A stretch of DNA of 64,000 nt. Origin: DASZQY01 sp963843565 (lineage in GTDB: Bacteria; Pseudomonadota; Alphaproteobacteria; Rhizobiales; Kaistiaceae). Below the pieces are notes generated by a model. It made no database searches. It was given only the letters and a program-made list of their open reading frames with translations, and was not told where the DNA came from. How positions within the stretch are numbered: position 1 is the stretch's first letter; each line of letters starts with the position of its first letter. The stretch covers positions 930,001 to 994,000 of the forward strand of contig CAWJKY010000003.1 in the NCBI GenBank assembly GCA_963843565.1. Reading direction: 5' to 3'. The translations under genes and the position numbers were made by a program. Positions 44,651-53,565 of the stretch are shown one piece after another.

Positions 44651-45844
44651 TCAGGTCGGCTCGTCCGGCCGCTCGTCATCCAGCTCTTCGTCTTCCAGGT
44701 CCTGGTCGTCGTAAGGGACCGGGTCGTTGTCCACGTCGCCCGCTTCGGGCTCGTCCGGCGCGGGATCGTCGAAGTCAGCGTCATCGAAGGCGGTTTCGTA
44801 GGGATCGGCCCCTTCGGGCGCGGCGTCGTCGGCCCCGACATCCGGGTCGATCACGTCGTCGACGGTCAGATGTTCGCTGGTCGGCCGGCGACGGGCGGCC
44901 CGCAATTGCGCGGCGAGCTCGTCGCCGGGATCGATGCTGTCGGTGCGCACCTGCATCTCCTCGACGAACGGGTCGAGCTCGAAGTCGTCCACAGCGGTCT
45001 CGCCTGCAGCGTGCAGCGCGCGTTGTTCGCGCTCGCGGCGACGGCGCTCGCGGCGGCGGTCGGCCGACTTCACGAAGCCGGTGTCGGTTCCGCTGGCGAG
45101 CATGATCGCCTGCCCCACCCAGTCATCGCGCTCGATGCGCTCGGGGAAAGCCAGGTACTGGCCGATCCAGCGCACCTCGCCGGGCGTCCACGAAGCGATC
45201 TGGGAGAAGTGGTAGATGCCGAGGCCGTTGAGGATTTCCTCGTTGCGCTGGCCGATGCCGCGGATACGCGTGAGGTTGTCGGGAAGACCGGAACGCGGCC
45301 CGTGGAGGCCGACCGGCCGCATGGGCACGACGCCATCGTTGCGCACCCGCGCGGCCGAGGCGAGGCGATCGGGATCACCGCCGGTCAGGACCGATTCGGG
45401 ATCGTCCTCGGCCCCCTCGCCGTCGACAGGCGGCTCCCGACCAAGGCGCGGCTCCAGCGTACGCGACGCCACCCGGGCGATCATCCGCGGTCGCGGATCG
45501 GGCGGTGGGAGCGCCTGCCTCGGCGCCGGCGACGGCAGCGACGGCTCGGCCTCCTCCTCCCCATCGTCGTCATCGAAGGCCCGGGGAACGGGCGCCCGCG
45601 CGGCGGGAATCGGCGCCGCCGCCTGCCGGGCGACGTGGCTCATCTGGCGCGGGCGCCACGCGGGCCCCATGCCGAGGCGCGTCTTGATCGCATCGAGGAC
45701 ATCGCCGACGCCGTCGGCCAGGGCGCCTTGCGCGAGCGCCAGGCGGCTGTCGGCAAGGGCGCCGTAGAGGATGGCGCCGAGCACGCAGCCGACGATGAAC
45801 GTCACCACGATCAGCAGCCAGACCTCGAGGAAATGCAGGATCAT
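44651..45844 (-). CDS. Membrane-anchored protein with helix-hairpin-helix domain
   Basis: 397 residues. An N-terminal membrane segment (about 1-28) is followed by a low-complexity Pro/Ala region with an acidic stretch (DDDDGEEEAE) and a helix-hairpin-helix-like domain (about 187-250: LTRIRGIGQRNEEILNGLGI, then FSQIASWTPGEVRWIGQYL). A basic helix RRRERRRREREQ (about 263-275) and a long acidic tail end it. HHH domains of this kind occur at the end of ribosomal L21-like and NADH-dehydrogenase-like proteins; ligand here unknown. The start overlaps the upstream 46-residue gene by four bases. Confidence 0.75.
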   Translation of the reverse strand: MILHFLEVWLLIVVTFIVGCVLGAILYGALADSRLALAQGALADGVGDVLDAIKTRLGMGPAWRPRQMSHVARQAAAPIPAARAPVPRAFDDDDGEEEAEPSLPSPAPRQALPPPDPRPRMIARVASRTLEPRLGREPPVDGEGAEDDPESVLTGGDPDRLASAARVRNDGVVPMRPVGLHGPRSGLPDNLTRIRGIGQRNEEILNGLGIYHFSQIASWTPGEVRWIGQYLAFPERIERDDWVGQAIMLASGTDTGFVKSADRRRERRRREREQRALHAAGETAVDDFELDPFVEEMQVRTDSIDPGDELAAQLRAARRRPTSEHLTVDDVIDPDVGADDAAPEGADPYETAFDDADFDDPAPDEPEAGDVDNDPVPYDDQDLEDEELDDERPDEPT

Positions 45845-45981
45845 GACTCGTCGGCCCCCGGTTCGAGCCAGGCGGTTTCGTCGTCGGCGCTGCGCGGGTC
45901 CTGGTACCACCAGCCGACGATGACGCCGAGCACGAGGGCGGCGACGACGAACGGCCAATAGAAGGCGATCACGTAGAGCAT
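45841..45981 (-). CDS. 46-residue single-pass membrane peptide
   Basis: The product has one hydrophobic segment (about 3-24, containing YWPFVVAALVLGVIVGWWYQ) and an acidic C-terminus. It starts one base after the stop of the OmpA-like gene and ends in a four-base overlap (ATGA) with the HHH gene, so all three appear translationally coupled. No family recognised. The coupling on both sides is the main evidence that it is a gene. Confidence 0.75.
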   Translation of the reverse strand: MLYVIAFYWPFVVAALVLGVIVGWWYQDPRSADDETAWLEPGADES

Positions 45982-45982
45982 C

Positions 45983-48118
45983 TCATCCGCCTTTCGGGAG
46001 CGAGACGGTGAATTCGATGCGCTGGTTGGCCGCGCGTCCCTCGGCGGTGTCGTTCGAGGCGATCGGCTTCGATTCGCCGTAGCCGACAGCGACCAGGTCT
46101 TCGCGGCGCACGCCGGCATCGACGAGATAATCGACGATCGCCTCGGCGCGCGCCTGGGTGCGATCGCGGTTGCGCGAGGCGGAGCCCTGCGAATCGCTGT
46201 GGGCGCCGACCTCGACGACAACGCCCGAACAGCGCTCGACGGCGGCCGACATGCGGTCGAGCAGGCCATCGCTGGCGGAGGAGATCTCGGCCTTGTTGCC
46301 GTCGAACTGGATGCGGCCGGTCTTCAGGACGGTCTGGATGAAGCCGCTGCACTGATCGGGCGCCAGGGGCTGGCCGGTCTGGCCGGTAGCAACGTCGGCG
46401 GCGGCGACCGTGAAGCTGTCGGGCAGCGACGTCGACAGCGTGTCGGCGATCTCGTCAACGGCGGCCGGCTGATAGACCAGCCCGTCGAGGGCGACCGTCT
46501 TGTCGGCGAGGTCGACGCGGCCGCCGGCAAGCCGGCTGGCAACGCCGAGGAGCGTGGCGACGACATCGGCGAACCCGGCTGGCGCACCGCTGGCAAAGGC
46601 AAGGTCATCGACGACCGCGGCATTGCCGAAGGCATCATGGGCGGCAGCGACAATGGCCGCGCGGGCGTCCGGGTCGGGCACGTTGCCGGTCAGAACCACG
46701 CCGGCGCCCTTGCGCACGATGCTCAAGCGATAGGGGGAGACCACCGGCGGGGTCACCGCCGCCGACGCCAGGGTGAGGCTCGCCGGCAGGGTCTTGCCGT
46801 TGACGTCGCCGATCGCGGCGTAGGATTCGGGCGTCGAGGCGACGCCCTCGATGGTGTAGTCGTGGTCGCTCACCGACACACGGCCATGATCGAGCTGGGC
46901 AAGCTGGCTCATGGCGAACTTGACCGCACCGATCCAGTCCATGCGCGGCTCGCCGGAGGCAACCCGCACGCGGTCGTCGACCGCCAAGCCGGCGAACACG
47001 ATGCGGGCGCTGGCCACCAGTTCATCTAGGCCGGCGGCGGTGGGCACGTAGCCGCTGAGGACGACGGTGCCGTTCTCCTTCACCCCCTGCCAGCCGTATG
47101 GCGACACCGGTGCCGGCGTGATGGCGGACGACACCACGGTCATGCCGTCGGGCACGGCGCCGGACAGGACGGCTTGCAGGCTCTCGTAGTCGTCGACGCT
47201 GCGCGCCGCGCCGGTGATGTCGAGGTGGAGCCCGTCGAGGGTGACGCCGCCCTGATCGAGGTTCTTGAGGACGCCGATCGCGAAGCTCGCCGCTTCGGCG
47301 AAGCCGGACGGCGCGCCGGACGCGATGGTGACCTGCTCGTGGATGGCAGCGCCGGGGAGCGTCGCCTTCAGCGTGGCGTTCAGGGTCTGGCGGACGATGT
47401 CGTTGGGAACGTAGCCGACGACGGTGACGGCGCTGCCGTCGTAGGTCGCCGACCATACGAACGGATCGGCGCGGGCGGGCTGCACGTCGACCGGACCGAC
47501 GTTGACGCTCGCCGGCGCATCCGCACCCAATGCGGCGAGCGCCGCCTTGTAGTCGGCGGCCGAACCGGCGATGCCGGACACCGCCAGCGTGGCGTCGGTC
47601 AGCGTGACGGTGCCCTGCGAAAGCTCGGCGAGGCGCTCCAGGCCAAACGAAGCGGCGGCGCCGAAGGAGATCGGCGCGCCGCGAGCAAGGGTCATGGTGT
47701 CACGAAGCTCGCCCTGGGGGAGAGCCCGGCGGGCGGCCGCCATGACCTGGGCACGGGCGCCGTCGGACGGCACCGAGCCGGAGAGCACCACGGCGCTGCC
47801 GTCGCGGCGCGCGGTCCAAACATAAGGCGAGGCAAGTGGCAGGAGACCGGAGGCGTCGGCGACGCTGCGCACCCCGGCAACGCGGGCGGCGTCGCGCACG
47901 GCGCGCTCCTGCGAATCCGACGACGGGGCCACACCTTCGAGCCTGACGTCGCGGGCCGACACGGAGACCTGCGCCCACCCCTGCCCGTCGGCGGCGAGCT
48001 CAGCGGTGACGCGCGCGGCGAGATCCTGCTCGATCGCCCCGGTGCGCACGTACAGGGCGACGAGCGCAACCAGGACGGTCACGACCAGCCCCGGACGGAT
48101 CCACCTTTGCCAATTCAT
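45983..48118 (-). CDS. OmpA-family protein with four tandem BON-like repeats
   Basis: 711 residues. An N-terminal membrane segment (about 9-24) is followed by a periplasmic region of a short lead domain (about 40-96) and four repeats of about 121 residues (97-217, 218-338, 339-460, 461-580). Each has the pattern SPYxW, DGSxVxLSGYVP, a helix, and ASGAPxGF. The C-terminal OmpA/MotB domain (about 597-707) has the peptidoglycan-binding VEVGAHSDSQGSxxxN and YGESKPI..N..AEGRAANQRIEF motifs. The N-terminus looks like an uncleaved anchor, so it probably sits in the inner membrane and grips the wall. Confidence 0.85.
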   Translation of the reverse strand: MNWQRWIRPGLVVTVLVALVALYVRTGAIEQDLAARVTAELAADGQGWAQVSVSARDVRLEGVAPSSDSQERAVRDAARVAGVRSVADASGLLPLASPYVWTARRDGSAVVLSGSVPSDGARAQVMAAARRALPQGELRDTMTLARGAPISFGAAASFGLERLAELSQGTVTLTDATLAVSGIAGSAADYKAALAALGADAPASVNVGPVDVQPARADPFVWSATYDGSAVTVVGYVPNDIVRQTLNATLKATLPGAAIHEQVTIASGAPSGFAEAASFAIGVLKNLDQGGVTLDGLHLDITGAARSVDDYESLQAVLSGAVPDGMTVVSSAITPAPVSPYGWQGVKENGTVVLSGYVPTAAGLDELVASARIVFAGLAVDDRVRVASGEPRMDWIGAVKFAMSQLAQLDHGRVSVSDHDYTIEGVASTPESYAAIGDVNGKTLPASLTLASAAVTPPVVSPYRLSIVRKGAGVVLTGNVPDPDARAAIVAAAHDAFGNAAVVDDLAFASGAPAGFADVVATLLGVASRLAGGRVDLADKTVALDGLVYQPAAVDEIADTLSTSLPDSFTVAAADVATGQTGQPLAPDQCSGFIQTVLKTGRIQFDGNKAEISSASDGLLDRMSAAVERCSGVVVEVGAHSDSQGSASRNRDRTQARAEAIVDYLVDAGVRREDLVAVGYGESKPIASNDTAEGRAANQRIEFTVSLPKGG

Positions 48119-48306
48119 GCCGGCGACCTGTTTGCCAGGCGTGTTGTGTTGCATCCGCGGGCGCCGATGCACCCCGGACGTTCATACCAACCCGTCATCC
48201 GGGCTCCGAAAGCGGCCCGGCTTCCGTGAAACGGATAACTGTGGCCAAACTCCGGCAGCGCGGGCAAATGCGCAAGCCTGCCGGACCGGCGGCCCCCAAT
48301 AGAAAA

Positions 48307-48332
48307 GGCCCGGCGGATTGCTCCGCCGGGCC
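48307..48332 (-). terminator. Rho-independent terminator of the porin gene
   Basis: A perfect 11-base GC-rich stem (48307-48317 with 48322-48332), TTGC loop, followed on the minus strand by TTTTCT. It lies 24 bases past the porin stop and 189 bases before the OmpA-family start. Confidence 0.88.
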
Positions 48333-48356
48333 CTGATCAGAAGTTGCTTCAGGCGA

Positions 48357-49391
48357 TCAGAACGACCGAACGGCCCTAGCCTGAGCGCTCCACACGCCCG
48401 TGCCACCATTCGTGACGACGTACTGACCCTTCAGGCGGGTCGTGAGACCAGTCGTCGGGACCCACACGAGGTCGCCGCCAACCTGCCAGCTGGTGCCGGC
48501 AGTCGCGCTGAGGTAGCCGAAGCTCCAATCGGTGTGCAACGACGAGGTCAGGTAATGGACCAACGATGCGTATGCACTGTAGTTGGAGTTGCTGGTGTTG
48601 TACGCGGAGCCCACGAAGGAGCTGCCACCGTACGCACCACCGACGCGGATCTGGTCGCCAGCCGCGATCATCGGCAGGTTGATGGTCACGTTGCCCGACA
48701 CGCCGTAGCGGGAGCCGCCCGACACATCGTTCGAGTAACCGCCGGCCAACGCCGCAGACCAGGCAGCCTGGCTGTAGGTGACCTGAGCCGTCAGATCCGG
48801 AACGTTGTAGTTGGCGAGCAGGCTCGTGCCCCAACGATCACGCGGATCTTCGATGCCGAGCGCCAGGCCGAAGGAGCCGAGCGTCCAGTGCAGCGAAATC
48901 TGCTTCACGCCGAGATCTTCGCGGTAGACGGAGTCAGCGAAACCGCCACCGTTGTCGAACACCAACTCATCGTAGCCGAGCTCAAGCGGGCCAACCTTGA
49001 TGTAGGTGCCCTTGTCGAGCTTGACGTTGCCGCTGGTCGCGCTGTTGTTGTCCCACGCCATCGTGAACGGAATGTTCGCCTCGAGGACGCCGTATTCCGT
49101 CATCGACTTCGCGTTGAACGCCAAGCCAGCGCTGGTCACGAAATCCCAGTACGACGAATGCGTACCGCCGGCCCACACGTTGCTGTTGTCGTGCAGGTTC
49201 AAGTCGAACTCGACGTTGCCCGAAATCTTCAGGCAGGTGTCGGTCCCCGGGATGTACCAGTAGCCAGTCCCGAACGCGTCGCAGATCCGGACGTAGTCGA
49301 CCGGCTCGGCAACGGAAAGGTCTGCAGCCTGGGCACCACCAACAACCGCAAAAGCGGCGGCGGAGCCGAGGAGTAAGGTCTTAAGTGTCAT
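48357..49391 (-). CDS. Porin (rhizobial Omp2/porin_2 family)
   Basis: 344 residues, an outer-membrane diffusion channel. Signal peptide about 1-22 (cleavage GGAQA-ADLSV). The family N-terminus is visible: ADLSVAEPVDYVRICDAFG, then YIPGTDTCLKISGNVEFD with the conserved Cys pair. Alternating strands follow and the protein ends in Phe (RAVRSF), the usual outer-membrane signal. The gene has a strong GGAGGTC ribosome site and its own terminator, suggesting high expression. Confidence 0.93.
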   Translation of the reverse strand: MTLKTLLLGSAAAFAVVGGAQAADLSVAEPVDYVRICDAFGTGYWYIPGTDTCLKISGNVEFDLNLHDNSNVWAGGTHSSYWDFVTSAGLAFNAKSMTEYGVLEANIPFTMAWDNNSATSGNVKLDKGTYIKVGPLELGYDELVFDNGGGFADSVYREDLGVKQISLHWTLGSFGLALGIEDPRDRWGTSLLANYNVPDLTAQVTYSQAAWSAALAGGYSNDVSGGSRYGVSGNVTINLPMIAAGDQIRVGGAYGGSSFVGSAYNTSNSNYSAYASLVHYLTSSLHTDWSFGYLSATAGTSWQVGGDLVWVPTTGLTTRLKGQYVVTNGGTGVWSAQARAVRSF

Positions 49392-49920
49392 GTCCTGACC
49401 TCCAAACCGTGTTTAAGGGGCAGGTTCTTTCTTGCCTAAGCTCCCGTCTCGCCTTTGCAGCCAGCCGGTCAATCTGAGCTTTGTGCGAAGTCTGTCCCAA
49501 TTCCCCGCGAGTGAGTTGCACCTTGCCGGGTTTCTGTGACCCACCCCTGGGCCTCCGACCGGTGAACACGATCCGCAGGGCACCCCGCGTTTCGCAATTG
49601 GCACCTTATCCATCGGGACTTGCCCTGCAACGGAGAAAGCGGGTTTTCACCGCCCAAGGTACTGGTTTCCAAGGCCATGTTGCAGATTTGGCACGGACTT
49701 TCCCGGGAAATTAACTGCGGCGTAACAAACGCACGCCCCGCCGCGACCACTACGCCGGCCTCGACAACACCGGCAATTCGGGGCCCCCGCCCGCCCCGGC
49801 CACGAGGCATTTTTGCAACAGGCCGCGAGGGCGCCCGCGAGCCCCCGCCGGCGCGGCGCGGCACTGAGTCGGCGCAAGCCCTTGCCCATCCTTGGCTTCG
49901 TCCTGTATTGCCGGGCGCAG
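49392..49920. other. Gene-free region upstream of the porin gene
   Basis: About 530 bases between the porin start and tRNA-Ser. The only clear feature is the porin ribosome site next to 49391. The length suggests a long untranslated leader or regulatory region for the porin. I see no reliable promoter match, repeat or coding frame. Confidence 0.5.
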
Positions 49921-50013
49921 GGAGAGGTGGCCGAGTGGTCGAAGGCGCCCGCCTGCTAAGCGGGTATACGGTCTAAAGCCGTATCGTGGGTTCGAATCCC
50001 ATCCTCTCCGCCA
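49921..50013 (+). tRNA. tRNA-Ser (anticodon GCT)
   Basis: A class II tRNA with a long variable arm. Acceptor GGAGAGG pairs with CCTCTCC. The anticodon stem CCCGC/GCGGG encloses the loop CTGCTAA with anticodon GCT, reading AGC and AGT. The TpsiC arm is GTGGGTTCGAATCCCAT. The discriminator is G and CCA is encoded. No partial copy of its 3' end was seen elsewhere in the window, so there is no sign of an integrated element here. Confidence 0.97.
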
Positions 50014-50503
50014 CTTTCGCGCTCACGGCAGTTTCGCTGCGCTCAACGCCTCCGCGAGGGCGCGCTGACCGCGCGGCGGGCAACTTGCCCGCTTGATGTC
50101 GGCCCGGAGTCCGTCCCGAACTCTCCGACTCACTACAACCTGGACCGCATGGCAGGTTGCAAGGGCCCTCACCGGTCTGCCTGCCCCACGTGGCGGCTGC
50201 CGCGAGCGCCCTTACCGCCGCCATGACCCGGCCGGGTCGCAGGCGATGCACATGCGCATCAACCGGTGGAAAATCCGGCTTGCGCCGGCCCTTTTGCCAT
50301 ATTTCCAATGGGGATAACGGGGAATGTATCGGCCGTCCCCGTTGCGGTGTGCAGTGCCGGCCACCAACCATGAGCGCGAGCCAACGCACAACCCGAGGAC
50401 AGGACGCCGGCGCGGGGAAGCCGACCAAACCGGGCGGGTCAATCAGGGGGCAGAGGGCGCGGCGAGCCCGGCGGCTGAGGGGGCCGAAGCCAAGACAGGG
50501 ACG
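50014..50503. other. Gene-free region after tRNA-Ser
   Basis: About 490 bases with no supported gene. It includes a GC-rich dyad-containing stretch just after the tRNA (around 50040-50100). The end near 50490 leads to the ribosome site of the secreted protein. No repeat of the tRNA end and no integrase remnant were seen. Confidence 0.5.
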
Positions 50504-51025
50504 ATGACACGAGTTTCAGTTGCGTTGTTGAGTATCGCCGTCGGTGCGTTCTGCGCGCCGATCGCGGCGTGGGCCGCGCCGCCCGCCTATTGCGCCCTTT
50601 ATGCGCGCGAGTACGCGTCGGCGAAGATCGATTCGCCGGTGACCACGGACGACGTGGCGGCGCTCGAACGCCTGCAGGACCAGGCCTATTTCCGCTGCCT
50701 GAACGCGGACATCGAACCACCGTTCCCCGAAACGTCGGCCTACTTCGGCGCCTCGATGGGGGACATCGCGGGCGACACCTCAGGCGGCATCGGCGAAGGC
50801 GACGTGAGCGTCGACGACGAGCCGCTTCCCGCCGATGTTTCGACCGCCGACACAACGGCGAGCACGACGACGGCCGACGCAGCCGTGGCCGGCGGCCCGG
50901 GCAACGCGACGGCGAACTGGCCGCAGAAGAAGATCGCCTGGTGCAAGGCCCACTACCCGCATTCGTTCGACACGAAGACGGGGATGGTGATCACCCTCGA
51001 CGGCGTCCGGAAGCTCTGCCCGTGA
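50504..51025 (+). CDS. Secreted BA14K-like protein
   Basis: 173 residues. Signal peptide about 1-24 (cleavage near AWA-APPAY). A short helical, Cys-containing domain follows (PAYCALYAREYASAKI, with a second Cys in YFRCLNAD), then an Asp/Ala/Thr-rich linker. The C-terminal motif WCKAHYPHSFDTKTGMVI, followed by LDGVRKLC, is the Cys-bracketed motif of BA14K-type immunoreactive proteins of rhizobia and Brucella. Role unknown; location periplasmic. The start at 50504 has an ACAGGG site. Confidence 0.75.
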   Translation: MTRVSVALLSIAVGAFCAPIAAWAAPPAYCALYAREYASAKIDSPVTTDDVAALERLQDQAYFRCLNADIEPPFPETSAYFGASMGDIAGDTSGGIGEGDVSVDDEPLPADVSTADTTASTTTADAAVAGGPGNATANWPQKKIAWCKAHYPHSFDTKTGMVITLDGVRKLCP

Positions 51026-51032
51026 GCGCGCC

Positions 51033-52469
51033 CTACGGCAGGGTGTAGGCCGTCTTGACCGTGGTGAAGAATTCGGCCGCGTAGCGCCCCTGCTCGCGCG
51101 GGCCGTAGCTCGACCCTTTCCGGCCGCCGAACGCCACGTGGTAGTCGACACCCGCCGTCGGCAGGTTGACCATGACCATGCCGGCTTCCGAGTTGCGCTT
51201 GAAGTGGGTGGCGTGCTTGAGGCTGGTCGTGCAGATGCCGGAGGTCAGGCCGTAGGGCGTGTCGTTGGCGACGGCGAGGGCTTCGTCGTAGTCCTTGACC
51301 TTGATGACGCTGGCGACGGGACCGAACACCTCTTCCCTGTTGATGCGCATGTCGGACGTGGTGTCGACGAACAGCGCCGGCTCCAGATAGAAGCCGGGCG
51401 TGGCGCGCTTCAACCGCTTGCCGCCGAAGGCGAGTTTGCCGCCCTCGTCGGTGGCGATCCGGATGTAATTCTCGTCCTGCTCGAGCTGGCTCGGATCGAC
51501 CACCGGGCCGATGTGAGTGCCCTCCTTGAGTGCGTCGTCGACGACGAGGCCCTGCAGGCGCTCGGTCAAGGCGGCGACGAATTTGTCGTGGACGCCGGCG
51601 GTGACGACCAAGCGCGAGGACGCCGTGCAGCGCTGGCCGGTCGAGAAGTACGAGCCGTTGGCGGCGATCTCGACGGCGACCTTGAGATCGGCATCGTCGA
51701 GGACGACGAGCGGATTCTTGCCGCCCATCTCCAGCTGGAACTTGCGCAGGTGCTTGACCGAGGCTTCGGCGACGCGCACGCCGGTCGCTTGCGATCCGGT
51801 AAAGGTGATGGCGTCGACGTCCGGCGAATCGAGCATCGCCTGACCGACCACCGAGCCCCTGCCCATGACCAGGTTGAGCACGCCCTTGGGCAGGCCGGCG
51901 CGGGCGAGAATGTCGACGATCGTCCACGAGCAGCCAGGCACCAGATCGGCCGGTTTGAAGACGACCGTGTTGCCGTGACAGATGGCCGGCGCGATCTTCC
52001 ACGCCGGGATGGCGATCGGGAAATTCCACGGCGTGATGATGCCGACGACGCCGACCGCCTCGCGGGTCATGGTGACGTCGATGCCGGGGCGCACGCTGGG
52101 CACGATCTCACCGGACAGACGCAGCGCTTCACCGGCGAAGAAATCGAAAATCTGGGCGGCGCGAGCCGTCTCGCCGATGCCCTCGGCGAGGGTCTTGCCT
52201 TCCTCGCGGGACAGCAGCCGGCCGATCTCCTCGCGGCGCTTGAGAATCTCGTCGCCGGTCGCCTTGAGAATATCGTGGCGCTGCTGGATGCCGGAGCGCG
52301 ACCATGACGGGAAGGCTGCCTTGGCCGCGGCGATGGCGCGTTTGGCGTCGCCGGCGGAGGCGCGGGCGAACTGGCCGACGACATCGTCCGTGTTGGACGG
52401 GTTGGTGTCGGGCGCGGCGTCGCCGTCGACCCATTCGCCGTCGATATAGTTCTTGTGCAGATCGTCCAT
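51033..52469 (-). CDS. NAD(P)-dependent aldehyde dehydrogenase, probable 2-oxoglutarate semialdehyde dehydrogenase
   Basis: 478 residues. The NAD-binding ITPWNFPIAIPAWKIAPA and FTGSQATG, general base Glu247 (QLEMGGKN) and nucleophile Cys281 (STGQRCTASS) are intact. By overall pattern and by its place next to a FAH-family dehydratase and an IlvD/Edd dehydratase, it likely oxidises 2-oxoglutarate semialdehyde to 2-oxoglutarate, the last step of the Weimberg-type pentose pathway. Family members differ in substrate, so that part is inference. Ends eight bases from the BA14K-like stop (convergent). Confidence 0.88.
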   Translation of the reverse strand: MDDLHKNYIDGEWVDGDAAPDTNPSNTDDVVGQFARASAGDAKRAIAAAKAAFPSWSRSGIQQRHDILKATGDEILKRREEIGRLLSREEGKTLAEGIGETARAAQIFDFFAGEALRLSGEIVPSVRPGIDVTMTREAVGVVGIITPWNFPIAIPAWKIAPAICHGNTVVFKPADLVPGCSWTIVDILARAGLPKGVLNLVMGRGSVVGQAMLDSPDVDAITFTGSQATGVRVAEASVKHLRKFQLEMGGKNPLVVLDDADLKVAVEIAANGSYFSTGQRCTASSRLVVTAGVHDKFVAALTERLQGLVVDDALKEGTHIGPVVDPSQLEQDENYIRIATDEGGKLAFGGKRLKRATPGFYLEPALFVDTTSDMRINREEVFGPVASVIKVKDYDEALAVANDTPYGLTSGICTTSLKHATHFKRNSEAGMVMVNLPTAGVDYHVAFGGRKGSSYGPREQGRYAAEFFTTVKTAYTLP

Positions 52470-52534
52470 GACGCTCGCTCTCCCCGGGGGAACTGTAGGT
52501 GATGCGGACTAGGTAGACGGTCGCGGGCGCTTTT

Positions 52535-53524
52535 TCAAAGCTGGCGGATGGTCACCTGGCCTTTCGGCGCCACCGCGAGCGAATTGACCAGCGGCAGGCC
52601 GAAGGCGGGCGCGGCGACCTCGAAGATATCGCCCGGCCTGGTGCTCACGCCGGCCGCAACCGACAGGGTCGCGGTTCCGAAAGCGTGGACGTGGACGTCG
52701 CCGGGGCGGCGGAACCAGTCGTACTTGAAGTGGTGCGCCTCCAGATTGGCGATCGTGTGGCTCATGTTGGCCTCGCCGGTCAGGAACGGCTGGTCGAAGA
52801 CGAGCGTGCCGTTGCGGCGGATGCGCGAGTTGCCGCGCACGTCCTTCGGCAGCGCGCCGAGCCTCAACTCGGGGCCGAAGGAGCACGGCCTGAGTTTCGA
52901 GTGGGCGAGATAGAGATAGTTCTGCCGCTCCGTGACGTGGTCGGAAAATTCGTTGAGGAGCGCGAAGCCGAGACGGAACGGCGTGCCGTCCTTGCCGACC
53001 ACGTAGATGCCGGCGACCTCGGGCTCCTCGCCCCCGTCGAGGGCGAAGGACGGCGACACGAGCGGCTTGCCGGGCGCGACCACGAAGGATCCGTCGCCCT
53101 TGTAGAACCACTCCGGCTGGACACCCGGCTTGCCGCGCTTCGGCTTGCCGCCCTTCAGGCCCATGCGGAACATGCGCATGGAATCGGTGAGCGTTTCCTC
53201 GTCGGCCGCGGCGATCTTCTTGTGCATGGCATCGCGGGCCGAGGCGGAGCCCAGGTGGGTGAGGCCAGTTCCGGTGACCAGCAGGTGGGCGGGATCGGGA
53301 TGATCGATCGGGGCAAGCACCCTGCCCGCCTTGAGGAGCGCGGCGGGATCTGCGGCGCCCTTCTCGCCGGCCGCCTTGACGACCGCCGCGAGGCTGGTGC
53401 GGCGCGCGATGGCGGCCCGGGCGATGTCGTAGACGGTGCGATAGCGGCCGACGAACCACGAGCGGCCCGCAGCCGTAGCCACGACCTGACGGCCCTTGGC
53501 CGTCCTCACCTGCATCAGTCGCAT
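52535..53524 (-). CDS. FAH-superfamily AraD1/GguC-like protein, probable 2-keto-3-deoxypentonate dehydratase
   Basis: 329 residues. The FAH fold is visible through GTGLTHLGSASARDAMHKK and FALDGGEEPEVAGIYVVG (metal-binding Glu residues), GFALLNEFSDH, and a closing RPGDIFEVAAPAFGLPLVNSL. AraD1/GguC members accompany arabinose or galactose oxidation operons. Here the product fits dehydration of 2-keto-3-deoxypentonate to 2-oxoglutarate semialdehyde. The start at 53524 has a GGAGG site. It lies between the aldehyde dehydrogenase and GntR genes, all on one strand. Confidence 0.82.
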   Translation of the reverse strand: MRLMQVRTAKGRQVVATAAGRSWFVGRYRTVYDIARAAIARRTSLAAVVKAAGEKGAADPAALLKAGRVLAPIDHPDPAHLLVTGTGLTHLGSASARDAMHKKIAAADEETLTDSMRMFRMGLKGGKPKRGKPGVQPEWFYKGDGSFVVAPGKPLVSPSFALDGGEEPEVAGIYVVGKDGTPFRLGFALLNEFSDHVTERQNYLYLAHSKLRPCSFGPELRLGALPKDVRGNSRIRRNGTLVFDQPFLTGEANMSHTIANLEAHHFKYDWFRRPGDVHVHAFGTATLSVAAGVSTRPGDIFEVAAPAFGLPLVNSLAVAPKGQVTIRQL

Positions 53525-53565
53525 TTGTCCTCCGGGAGAATCGTTCGACGACGTTTTGGCGCCGG

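Noticed and set aside
49921..51032. tRNA-Ser as the edge of an integrated element
   Set aside because: No integrase, no repeated tRNA 3' end and no phage-like genes in the following sequence.
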